From Acidimicrobiaceae bacterium (GTDB lineage: Bacteria > Actinomycetota > Acidimicrobiia > Acidimicrobiales > RAAP-2): a DNA stretch of 64,000 nucleotides. A program made the translations under genes and the position numbers. This document shows positions 28,750 through 36,004 of the stretch, piece after piece. Within the stretch, counting starts at the first letter, position 1; each line of letters begins with the position of its first letter. Where the stretch lies: positions 33,932 through 97,931 of the forward strand of contig PKYQ01000031.1 in assembly GCA_003133685.1 (NCBI GenBank), read 5' to 3'. Below the pieces are notes generated by a model. That model was not told the origin of the DNA, searched no databases, and saw only the letters and a list, made by a program, of their open reading frames with translations.

Positions 28750-28787
28750 CCAACAGCGCCCCAGCCACCAGGCTCGGGCGCTGTTGG
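28750..28787 (+). terminator. 12-bp stem-loop between satP and acs
   Basis: CCAACAGCGCCC and GGGCGCTGTTGG form a perfect 12-bp stem with a 14-base loop, 38 bases after the satP stop. No T-run follows. It could partially terminate transcription or set the ratio of transporter to synthetase mRNA. A smaller GGTGGC-TT-GCCACC hairpin lies just upstream. Confidence 0.4.
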
Positions 28788-28891
28788 CATACTGGGCCGA
28801 TAGAGCACTACTCTCGGCTTCAGTCACAATTATCGACCACGCAGTTCATTCGCTCGACGAATCTTCATCGACATCACAGCAAGGAAAGAAC

Positions 28892-30862
28892 ATGACAGAA
28901 GCAAAACTCGAAGCATGGCTCGAAGAGACACGAAGTTTCGCGCCGTCCGCCGAATTCTCCAAACAGGCCAACGCGCAACCTTCTATTTACGCCGACGCCG
29001 CGGCCGATCCAGTCGCGTGGTGGCGCACGCAAGCCGATCGCTTGGCGTGGACCACGGCTCCGACGAAGAGTCTCGAGTGGGACTTGCCCAACGCCAAGTG
29101 GTTCAGCGACGGCATGCTCAACGCCTCGTACACCTGCGTCGATCGCCACGTCGAAGCCGGGAACGGCGACAAGGTTGCCTATCACTGGGTCGCCGACGCC
29201 GAAGGCGAAGGTCGCACGATCACCTACGGCGAACTTCAGAAGCTGGTGGCCCAGGCGGCGAACGCCTTGACCGAATTGGGTGTGAAAGAAGGTGACCGCG
29301 TCGCGGTCTATATGCCGATGATTCCCGAGGCCGTGGTCGCGATGCTCGCGGTCGTGCGCCTCGGCGCCATTCACTCCGTCGTCTTCGCCGGATTTTCGGC
29401 CGAAGCTCTTTCGAGTCGGATCCTGGACTCGGACTGTCAGTTCGTCGTCACTGCCGACGGTGCCTTTCGACGAGGCACGCCGAGCCCTTTAAAGCCTGCC
29501 GTGGATGAGGCTCTGGAATCCTGTCCGAACGTCAAGGCCGTGCTGGTCGTACGTCGCACCGGGGGAGAAGTGAAGTGGAATGAAGGCCGCGATTATTGGT
29601 GGCACGACGTGGTCGAGCGTCAGAGTGACGAGCACACGTGCAAGTCGTTCCCCTCCGAACAGACCATGTTCATCATGTACACCTCGGGCACGACCGCCAA
29701 GCCCAAGGGGATTTACCACACGACCGGCGGCTACCTCACGCACGTTTCGGCCACGCACGAGTACATCTTTGACGTGAAGCCGGAGACGGACGTCTGTTGG
29801 ACGGCCGCCGATATCGGGTGGATCACCGGACACAGTTACATCGTCTACGGGCCACTTATCAACGGAGTAACCCAAGTCATGTACGAGGGACTGCCGGATT
29901 CCGGTGGCAAAGACCGTTGGTGGAAGATCATCGCCGAGAACAAGGTGACCATCCTCTACACGGCGCCGACGACGATTCGCACACTTATGAAGTGGGGACA
30001 CGAGTGGCCTCAGGGCCACGATCTCTCGAGCCTTCGTCTGCTCGGCACGGTTGGTGAGCCCATCAACCCCGAGGCCTGGATGTGGTACCGCGAGTACATC
30101 GGCGGCGGGAAGTGCCCAATCGTGGACACGTGGTGGCAGACCGAGACCGGCGGCATCCTGATCACACCCTTGCCGGGCATCACGGCCACGAAGCCGGGGG
30201 CGGCGATGACGCCCTTCCCGGGCATCGACGCGGACATCGTCGACAACGACGGCAACTCCGTCGGCAATGGCGAAGGCGGCTACCTCGTCATCACCGCACC
30301 GTGGCCGGGCATGACCCGCGGCATCTACGGCGACCCCGAGCGATTCAAAGAGACCTACTGGAGTCGTTTTCCCGGCAAATACTTCGCGGGTGACGGCGCC
30401 AAGCGCGATGACGATGGTGACATTTGGCTGCTCGGCCGGATTGACGACGTCATGAACATCTCGGGTCACCGATTGTCGACGACCGAAGTCGAACACGCGT
30501 TGGTCGGGCACCCGTCCGTCGCCGAGGCCGCGGTCGTCGGCGCCTCCGACGAGACGACCGGTCAGGCGATCGTGGCGTTCGTCACGTTGAAGATGTCCGC
30601 CGAAGACGCGTCAGAGGATCAGGTGATCGTCATTGAGGAGTTGCGCAACCACGTCGCGAAAGTGATCGGACCGATCGCCAAGCCACGTCAGATAATCCTT
30701 ACGCCCGAGTTGCCCAAGACCCGTTCCGGCAAGATTATGCGTCGCTTGTTGCGCGACGTGGCTGAGAATCGCTCACTCGGTGACGTGACCACTTTGATGG
30801 ACCCCACGGTTGTCAACATGATCGCCGGGCTCATGGACTCTGACGCCGACTCCGAGGAATGA
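28892..30862 (+). CDS. acs: Acetyl-CoA synthetase (AMP-forming)
   Basis: Activates acetate to acetyl-CoA through acetyl-AMP. The ATG at 28892 with AAGGAAAG upstream gives 656 residues, standard for Acs. The adenylation motifs YTSGTTAKPKG, WTAADIGWITGHSY, DTWWQTETGG and GRIDDVMNISGHRLST are present, and the C-terminal KTRSGKIMRR contains the lysine that is reversibly acetylated in Acs enzymes. It forms a unit with the SatP-like transporter, separated by 180 bases with a strong hairpin. Confidence 0.96.
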   Translation: MTEAKLEAWLEETRSFAPSAEFSKQANAQPSIYADAAADPVAWWRTQADRLAWTTAPTKSLEWDLPNAKWFSDGMLNASYTCVDRHVEAGNGDKVAYHWVADAEGEGRTITYGELQKLVAQAANALTELGVKEGDRVAVYMPMIPEAVVAMLAVVRLGAIHSVVFAGFSAEALSSRILDSDCQFVVTADGAFRRGTPSPLKPAVDEALESCPNVKAVLVVRRTGGEVKWNEGRDYWWHDVVERQSDEHTCKSFPSEQTMFIMYTSGTTAKPKGIYHTTGGYLTHVSATHEYIFDVKPETDVCWTAADIGWITGHSYIVYGPLINGVTQVMYEGLPDSGGKDRWWKIIAENKVTILYTAPTTIRTLMKWGHEWPQGHDLSSLRLLGTVGEPINPEAWMWYREYIGGGKCPIVDTWWQTETGGILITPLPGITATKPGAAMTPFPGIDADIVDNDGNSVGNGEGGYLVITAPWPGMTRGIYGDPERFKETYWSRFPGKYFAGDGAKRDDDGDIWLLGRIDDVMNISGHRLSTTEVEHALVGHPSVAEAAVVGASDETTGQAIVAFVTLKMSAEDASEDQVIVIEELRNHVAKVIGPIAKPRQIILTPELPKTRSGKIMRRLLRDVAENRSLGDVTTLMDPTVVNMIAGLMDSDADSEE

Positions 30863-31052
30863 CGCCTTTCGGCAATGTCCGATTCGACTCATAACTTTCG
30901 CATTACGTAGAAGGCCACGTTGAATGACGTGTTGACGCGCCGTGGCAATTCGCCAGTGAAAGTTTCGTGTTGAAGGCGACAGGTACTAAGTGAATGGTGA
31001 TGCCACACGAAATCCTTGAGATGAGGTGGAAGCCCACGACGGAGGAATATGA

Positions 31053-31844
31053 ATGAGCGAAGACACGAGCAATGAAGACGAGCAGCACGTCCACCGTCAC
31101 GGCGAAGGACACCGCAGCGGTCGCCGGCCTCGACTGACAGGCTGGATTCTTACGATGTGCACGGCGCTGGTCGTGGTCGCAGTTGGCTTCGTCGGTGTCG
31201 TGCTTGGTCATTCCAAAACAGGCACGACTTCGACGATCACGGTCACCGGTTCGGGGACCGTTCAGGGCACTCCGGACACGATAGATTTCCAAATCGGCGT
31301 CTCGACCGTGAATCCGACCGCGACGGCCGCGTTGAGCGACAACGACAACAAGGTTCGTGCTTTGGAAGCCGCACTTTTGAAGAACGGAGTGACCAGGAAA
31401 GAAATGCAGACGTCCGGTCTCAATATCTATGACAACACCAATAATCAGGGCGTGGTCACGGGTTTCACGGTCGAAGACACATTGAACGTAACGATGCACA
31501 AGGTGCAACGCGCCGGCGTCGCCATCGACGCTGCCGCACGAGCGGTCGGTAACGGCGTTCAACTGAACGGTGTGTCGTTCACCATCACCAATGACTCGTC
31601 GCTGTTGCGCGCCGCGCGAATTCGCGCGATGGACAACGCTCGTCTCGCCGCGGGTCAACTCGCCAAGGCCGGCGACGCCCACGTGACCGACATCGTCAAG
31701 ATCACGGACAACGAGAACCAGAGCTCGGGGACCTACTATCCACCGGTCGCAACCGGCGCGTCAGTGCACGCCTCAGTGCCAATCCAAACTGGCAGTCAGC
31801 CCGTCAACGTGCAGGTCACGGTCGTCTACTCACTGGCCAACTAA
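31053..31844 (+). CDS. SIMPL-domain (DUF541) membrane-anchored protein
   Basis: A 263-residue protein with a His-rich cytoplasmic N-terminus (HVHRHGEGHRSG), one transmembrane helix (about residues 28-50) and an extracytoplasmic SIMPL/DUF541 domain starting TITVTGSGTVQGTPD and including RARAMDNAR-like helix (here RIRAMDNARLAAGQLA). Periplasmic SIMPL proteins are linked to oxidative stress and membrane integrity, but the molecular role is unclear. The ATG has a GGAGGAAT Shine-Dalgarno. Monocistronic, with 190 bases of upstream sequence that show no clear promoter motif. Confidence 0.88.
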   Translation: MSEDTSNEDEQHVHRHGEGHRSGRRPRLTGWILTMCTALVVVAVGFVGVVLGHSKTGTTSTITVTGSGTVQGTPDTIDFQIGVSTVNPTATAALSDNDNKVRALEAALLKNGVTRKEMQTSGLNIYDNTNNQGVVTGFTVEDTLNVTMHKVQRAGVAIDAAARAVGNGVQLNGVSFTITNDSSLLRAARIRAMDNARLAAGQLAKAGDAHVTDIVKITDNENQSSGTYYPPVATGASVHASVPIQTGSQPVNVQVTVVYSLAN

Positions 31845-31883
31845 ATCAGACCCTTCGGCTGCGTCGGACTGAACTTCCACCAA

Positions 31884-33296
31884 CTACGAGTCGAAGCCCA
31901 GACCGAAGAGGTCGATGAGTTTGAGCCAAAGGTTGCGACGGCCCTCGTGCTCGTCGGCGTACCTGATCGCCGACTGCGTGATACGTATGAAGATCCACTT
32001 GAACGGCTCGGGCGGGAAGGGCATCGGATGCTTTCGAACCATTGTCAATCGAGTGCGGTCCGTCTCGAGCCCGTCCAAGAGGTCCAGCATCGTGGCGGCG
32101 CCGAACCTGGTCGAGGCGACGCCGAGTCCGGTGTAGCCGAGCACGTAGGCCACTTTGTTCTCGTGGGAGGTTCCCCAGAACGGTGAGAACCGCGTGCACG
32201 TGTCGATCGCTCCGCCCCAGGCGTGCGTGAATTTGACCCCGGCCAACTGCGGGAACGTCTTCAGGAAGTGACCGGCGAGCGTCGCGTAGGTCTCGGAGTT
32301 GAACTCGTACTCGCGGCGCACTTTGCCACGGAAGTTGTAAATCGTGTCGTAGCCACCCCACAGGATGCAGTTGTCACTCGTGAGGCGGTAGTAGTGAAAC
32401 TGGTTGCCCGAGTCCGCGATGCCCTCTCGACCTGACCACCCGATGCTCTCGAGTTGGGCCTCGGAGAGTGGCTCGGTGACCATCACGTAGTCGTAGACCG
32501 GCACGACGTACTTTCGTGTCTTCTTGAGTAGCGACGGAAAGACGTTCGTGCCGAGCGCGACCCGCGCGGCCGTGACGGCGCCGTACGGGGTGTGGACGCG
32601 GACAGCGTCGTGCAAGTCCTCCAACCACTCGACCTTGGAGTTCTCGAAGATCTTCACACCGAGGGAGATGCACGCGCGTTCCAGACCCCACACCAAGCGA
32701 GCGGGATCCACCAACGCGGTCCCATCGTGATCGAAGAGAGCTCCGACGTACGAGGGGGAGTGCACACGAGCCTGCACCTCTTCTTGGCTGAGCACTTCAA
32801 CGGTGTCGCCCATCGCGTTACGACGTTCGGCCTGTTCGGCCATACCCTTGAACTGCCAGGGGGCGACGGCAACTTGAAGTTCTCCGGTGCGTTCGAAATT
32901 GCACTCGATACCGTAGCGAGCGATGGTCTCTTCGATCTCGTCGAGGTTCTCTCGTCCGAGTCGTTGGATCAGCTCTATCTCGTCCGGGAAGCGCCGCACG
33001 CCGTTCAAATAGCCGTGCGTGAGGGATGCGGAGCAGAATCCGCCGTTGCGACCTGAGGCGCCCGCTCCGGTTTCGTACTGCTCGACGACGACCACTTCAC
33101 GGTCGGGGTCGCGTTCTTTCGCGAGCAACGCCGTCCACAGGCCGGTGTAGCCCGCGCCCACGATGCACAGGTCGGCGCCGATGTCACCAATGAGCGCCGA
33201 ATGCGGAGCCGGCTCCAGCGGGTCCGAATCGAGCCACCACAGTTCCGGTTGGACGTCGGCGAGGTGGCGTAAGACGAAGGGATCCTTCTTGTCCAT
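31884..33296 (-). CDS. FAD-dependent amino-acid/polyamine oxidase (DAO family, PuuB-like)
   Basis: A 470-residue flavoprotein. The Rossmann FAD motif DLCIVGAGYTGLWTAL is near residue 43, followed by VVVVEQYETGAGASGRNGGFCS, the hallmark of the gamma-glutamylputrescine oxidase/glycine oxidase-like branch. WGGAIDTCTRFSPFWG and YVLGYTGLGVAST form the C-terminal FAD contacts. The enzyme should oxidise a secondary or primary amine, releasing aldehyde, ammonia and peroxide; the substrate is not identifiable. I choose the ATG at 33296 (MDKKDP) over a TTG five codons upstream. An 8-bp inverted repeat lies just upstream. Confidence 0.85.
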   Translation of the reverse strand: MDKKDPFVLRHLADVQPELWWLDSDPLEPAPHSALIGDIGADLCIVGAGYTGLWTALLAKERDPDREVVVVEQYETGAGASGRNGGFCSASLTHGYLNGVRRFPDEIELIQRLGRENLDEIEETIARYGIECNFERTGELQVAVAPWQFKGMAEQAERRNAMGDTVEVLSQEEVQARVHSPSYVGALFDHDGTALVDPARLVWGLERACISLGVKIFENSKVEWLEDLHDAVRVHTPYGAVTAARVALGTNVFPSLLKKTRKYVVPVYDYVMVTEPLSEAQLESIGWSGREGIADSGNQFHYYRLTSDNCILWGGYDTIYNFRGKVRREYEFNSETYATLAGHFLKTFPQLAGVKFTHAWGGAIDTCTRFSPFWGTSHENKVAYVLGYTGLGVASTRFGAATMLDLLDGLETDRTRLTMVRKHPMPFPPEPFKWIFIRITQSAIRYADEHEGRRNLWLKLIDLFGLGFDS

Positions 33297-33301
33297 ACTG
33301 T

Positions 33302-33320
33302 GTCTGGCCAACGGCCAGAC
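33302..33320. promoter_or_regulatory. Palindrome upstream of the FAD oxidase gene
   Basis: GTCTGGCC-AAC-GGCCAGAC, a perfect 8-bp inverted repeat with a 3-base centre, ends 5 bases before the ATG at 33296. It may be an operator for a local repressor or an mRNA hairpin that hides the ribosome site. Confidence 0.4.
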
Positions 33321-33478
33321 TCACCCTCTCTCGGCACTTCCTTTTCGTCGGCGCCCCTATTGACGCCACGAACGCCGGCCGTCTCGACCGGCCTCAACTC
33401 GTCAATTCTACCGGATTGACCTATTTCGCTGAACGATGGCGACGTCATATTCTGACGCGGGTTCGCAGTGGGTCTCGG

Positions 33479-33484
33479 TAAGAT
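33479..33484 (+). promoter_or_regulatory. -10 box upstream of the FAH-family gene
   Basis: TAAGAT, about 35 bases before the start codon, is a good -10 match; with the Shine-Dalgarno downstream this would be a leadered transcript. No clear -35. Confidence 0.35.
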
Positions 33485-33517
33485 TCGCAGGACATTGCCG
33501 CGTGAAGAAGGAGAATG

Positions 33518-34372
33518 ATGCGACTGGCCAATCTCAACGGACGAGCGACGATCGTGGCTAACGACGGCATCGTTGACGTGGCCGACGCCTCGAACGGAGC
33601 ATTCTCAGCGTCGATCGAAAAGTGCATCGGCCAACTCGACAAACTCGACGCCTGGTACCGGTCGGCTCAGCCGACGCTCACACAGAAGATAGCCCTTGAT
33701 ACCTTGGCGCAAGACACCCGACTTGGTCCAGTGGTCAGACCACAACAGGTATTTGCAATCGGTCTCAACTATCGCCAGCACGCTGCGGAGTCCGGTCTCG
33801 AAGTGCCCAAGGAACCCATGGTGTTCACCAAGTTCGCCTCATCGGTCTGCGGACCCAACGAGCAACTGCCCATTCCCGGTCCTTCGACCGACTACGAGGC
33901 CGAATTGGTCGTCATCATCGGCGCCACGCTTCGCAACGTGGGGGTCGACGAGGCCCTGGCCGGAGTTGCCGGCTACTGCGTTGGTCAGGACTACTCCGAG
34001 CGCGAATGGCAGTTTCGCGGTTCGCCGCCGCAATTTTCCCTTGCGAAGTCATTCAAGAACTTCGCGCCCATCGGACCGTGGCTGACGACCGCCGACGAGA
34101 TTCACGATCCCAACGATCTCTCAATCACTACTCGGCTGAACGGTGAGACGATGCAGGACTCCAACACGAGTGACATGGTCTTTTCGGTGGCGGAGCTCAT
34201 TGCGTACTTGTCGTCGGTCTGTGAACTTCGTCGCGGCGACGTCATATTCACCGGCACACCCGAGGGGGTCGGACAGGCCCGTCGACCACCTGTGTTCTTG
34301 AAGCCGGGCGACGAAATCGTCACGAACATCGAGCGACTCGGTACGATCCATAACGTGGCGGTTGCCCCCTAA
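33518..34372 (+). CDS. Fumarylacetoacetate hydrolase-family protein
   Basis: A 284-residue FAH-superfamily enzyme. The core begins at VFAIGLNYRQHAAES; metal-binding acids appear in DYEAELVVIIG and QDYSEREWQFRG; KSFKNFAPIGPWL and the terminal VIFTGTPEGVG complete the fold. These Mg-dependent enzymes hydrolyse or isomerise 2-oxo-diacids in aromatic-compound breakdown, or act as oxaloacetate decarboxylases. No pathway neighbours are present, so the substrate is open. AAGGAG is 4 bases upstream of the chosen ATG; the ATG three bases earlier would be too close. Confidence 0.9.
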   Translation: MRLANLNGRATIVANDGIVDVADASNGAFSASIEKCIGQLDKLDAWYRSAQPTLTQKIALDTLAQDTRLGPVVRPQQVFAIGLNYRQHAAESGLEVPKEPMVFTKFASSVCGPNEQLPIPGPSTDYEAELVVIIGATLRNVGVDEALAGVAGYCVGQDYSEREWQFRGSPPQFSLAKSFKNFAPIGPWLTTADEIHDPNDLSITTRLNGETMQDSNTSDMVFSVAELIAYLSSVCELRRGDVIFTGTPEGVGQARRPPVFLKPGDEIVTNIERLGTIHNVAVAP

Positions 34373-34384
34373 GGGACCCAGTGG

Positions 34385-34460
34385 TCGGGCTGGGGAGATT
34401 CGAACTCCCGATCTCTCGGCCCCCAGCCGAGCGCTCTAGACCAAACTAAGCCACAGCCCG
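34385..34460 (-). tRNA. tRNA-Pro (anticodon GGG)
   Basis: A 76-base cloverleaf on the minus strand. The acceptor stem CGGGCTG/CAGCCCG is perfect, the D arm GCTT/GAGC, the anticodon stem CTCGG/CCGAG with loop CTGGGGG (anticodon GGG), and the T arm GGGAG-TTCGAAT-CTCCC with discriminator A. CCA is not encoded. It reads proline codon CCC and, in part, CCU. Confidence 0.96.
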
Positions 34461-34491
34461 TGAACGAACAATCGTAGTCGCTGCGTCTTCG

Positions 34492-34647
34492 TCATCCCGT
34501 TGGTGCGTGCGCGCCGTGCGCCTGATCGGGATGGGTCAACCACGCACGAGCTTCACACAAAAAGGCAATAGTTTCACCCGTAGCCTTCGCCCGAAGCGCT
34601 TCCAGAATCCGCTCATCGAGTGCCTGAATCAATTCGTCAACCGCCAT
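34492..34647 (-). CDS. Small protein, 51 residues, downstream of thiS
   Basis: A short ORF that starts MAVDELIQALDERILEAL and ends at the TGA at 34492. The predicted protein is an amphipathic helix followed by AFLCEARAWLTHPDQAHG. It begins 16 bases after the thiS stop on the same strand, with an AAAGGTG Shine-Dalgarno, so it is probably the third gene of the thiO-thiS unit. I do not recognise the family. No other gene occupies the interval before the tRNA. Confidence 0.55.
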   Translation of the reverse strand: MAVDELIQALDERILEALRAKATGETIAFLCEARAWLTHPDQAHGAHAPTG

Positions 34648-34663
34648 CACTTTTCACCTTTTC

Positions 34664-34858
34664 TCAGCCGCCGGCGACGGCGGTCACGATCTCTATCGCG
34701 TTGCCGTCTTCAATTCGTGTTTGGGACCACTCGGAGCGGCGAACAACCTCACCATCAATTGCCACGGCCACGCCCCGAGATTCAATCGAGAGCCGTTGCA
34801 ACATCTCCTCTACTGATTCAGAGACGAACGTTTGGTCCTCTCCGTTTACGCGAATCAC
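34664..34858 (-). CDS. thiS: Sulfur carrier protein ThiS
   Basis: A 64-residue beta-grasp protein that carries sulfide as a C-terminal thiocarboxylate to thiazole synthase. It begins VIRVNGEDQTFV and ends TAVAGG, with the obligatory Gly-Gly. The GTG start at 34858 overlaps the thiO stop by 4 bases (GTGA). thiG, the usual next gene, is absent here; the downstream position is taken by the 51-residue ORF. Confidence 0.93.
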   Translation of the reverse strand: MIRVNGEDQTFVSESVEEMLQRLSIESRGVAVAIDGEVVRRSEWSQTRIEDGNAIEIVTAVAGG

Positions 34859-35925
34859 GCGACACGCTCGGCGAATCGAAGGGCCTCGTTGGCGGCGATC
34901 GGAGCCAGGGTCACACCGTGACGAAAGTGACCTGAGGACCACGACCAGCGTCCGTCACCCAGAACCTCGAAGAACGGCCGCAAATCGTCACTCGCCGGTC
35001 GATTGCCTTCGCGGGTCTCGAGGATCACCGCGGTTTCCAACGCGGGCACGACGTCGAGGGCGTCGCGCAGGAGGCGCTGGACCTCGCCGACTTGGGCACC
35101 CGCCTCGTGGCGTTCTTCTGACGAAGCACCCAAGACGTCGTAGCCACCAGGTCGGCTCACCATATAGACCGTGCTGCCCCTCACGAACGAACGGATCATG
35201 GGCTGCGCACTTCGATCGATACCCCGAACGCGAACGGTAATTCCGTGGATTGGGCGAACCACATGTTTTCCCGAAGTCACCGCGCCGGTCGGGAGCGCTC
35301 CGGCGCCGGTGGCAATCACCCCGATGTCGCCAACGAACGAATCCGATGGCGTCGTTGCCTCGACACGGGTCCCGTCGCCACCCACACTGACTACGACTTC
35401 TTTCACGATCGACACACCAAGTGCTTCATTGGCTTCGCTCACGTAGGCGACGACTTGGTCGGGGTCGAGCCACGCGTCACCTTCCACCAAGAGTCCGTCG
35501 GAGATCCGAGGAGAGACTCCATCAAACATCCCCGGTTCCTCGTCAAGCGACACTCGTCGAGGGACGACGCCAAGATCGGCGGCGATCTGTGCGAACTGCT
35601 CGACCATTCGACGGTCCGAACCATCCCAGCCCAGCAACAACGTCCCGATTTCAACGATTGAAAGCTCTTTCTGCGTCACCTTGCGTAGGTCATTCGCGAA
35701 CCCACGCCACGCGTCGAGCGCGCCGCTTTGCAGCCCGTAGTTCGCTGCCTCACCAGCGCCGATTTCGGCGCTCGGGGCAATCATCCCGGCAGCCGCCCAG
35801 GTGGCGCCCCCACCGGGCCGGGGATCAAAAAGTGTCACCCGCCAGCCGTGGCGCGCCAGCTGGAATGCACTCGTCAGTCCAATGACCCCCCCGCCGACGA
35901 CGAGTGCGTGTTTGGCCGACTTCAC
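34855..35925 (-). CDS. thiO: Glycine oxidase ThiO
   Basis: FAD enzyme that oxidises glycine to iminoglycine for the thiazole ring of thiamine. The 356-residue protein starts with HALVVGGGVIGLTSAFQLA (FAD Rossmann), then GGGATWAAAGMIAPS, VRPIHGI, and ends with RWSWSSGHFRHGVTLAP, a ThiO signature. Coupling to thiS by a GTGA overlap fixes the function. The GTG start at 35925 has a -10 box at exactly -12 to -7 and no Shine-Dalgarno. There is no room for a TPP riboswitch upstream. Confidence 0.93.
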   Translation of the reverse strand: MKSAKHALVVGGGVIGLTSAFQLARHGWRVTLFDPRPGGGATWAAAGMIAPSAEIGAGEAANYGLQSGALDAWRGFANDLRKVTQKELSIVEIGTLLLGWDGSDRRMVEQFAQIAADLGVVPRRVSLDEEPGMFDGVSPRISDGLLVEGDAWLDPDQVVAYVSEANEALGVSIVKEVVVSVGGDGTRVEATTPSDSFVGDIGVIATGAGALPTGAVTSGKHVVRPIHGITVRVRGIDRSAQPMIRSFVRGSTVYMVSRPGGYDVLGASSEERHEAGAQVGEVQRLLRDALDVVPALETAVILETREGNRPASDDLRPFFEVLGDGRWSWSSGHFRHGVTLAPIAANEALRFAERVA

Positions 35926-35931
35926 GTGAAC

Positions 35932-35937
35932 AGCGTA
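35932..35937 (-). promoter_or_regulatory. -10 box of thiO (leaderless type)
   Basis: TACGCT on the minus strand at -12 to -7 of the thiO GTG, so the mRNA would begin at the start codon. Confidence 0.5.
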
Positions 35938-35963
35938 GGTCGAAGGTCGACCAGCCTTTTCGT

Positions 35964-35969
35964 TATAAT
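35964..35969 (+). promoter_or_regulatory. -10 box of gltB
   Basis: A perfect TATAAT, 35 bases upstream of the gltB ATG, followed by an AAGGA Shine-Dalgarno (35994-35998 region). The -35 region is GC-rich and poor, suggesting an activator may be needed. Confidence 0.5.
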
Positions 35970-36004
35970 CGTGATGGGTCAGCGTTGCCCCGCAAGGAAA
36001 CGCT

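Noticed and set aside
30863-31052. Non-coding RNA or regulatory hairpin before the SIMPL gene
   Set aside because: The only inverted repeat (GCCACG/CGTGGC) is 6 bp with a 21-base loop, which is not distinguishable from chance.
35926-36004. TPP riboswitch before thiO or a glutamine riboswitch before gltB
   Set aside because: The 79-base divergent region is filled by two promoters and a Shine-Dalgarno; no conserved riboswitch core is visible.
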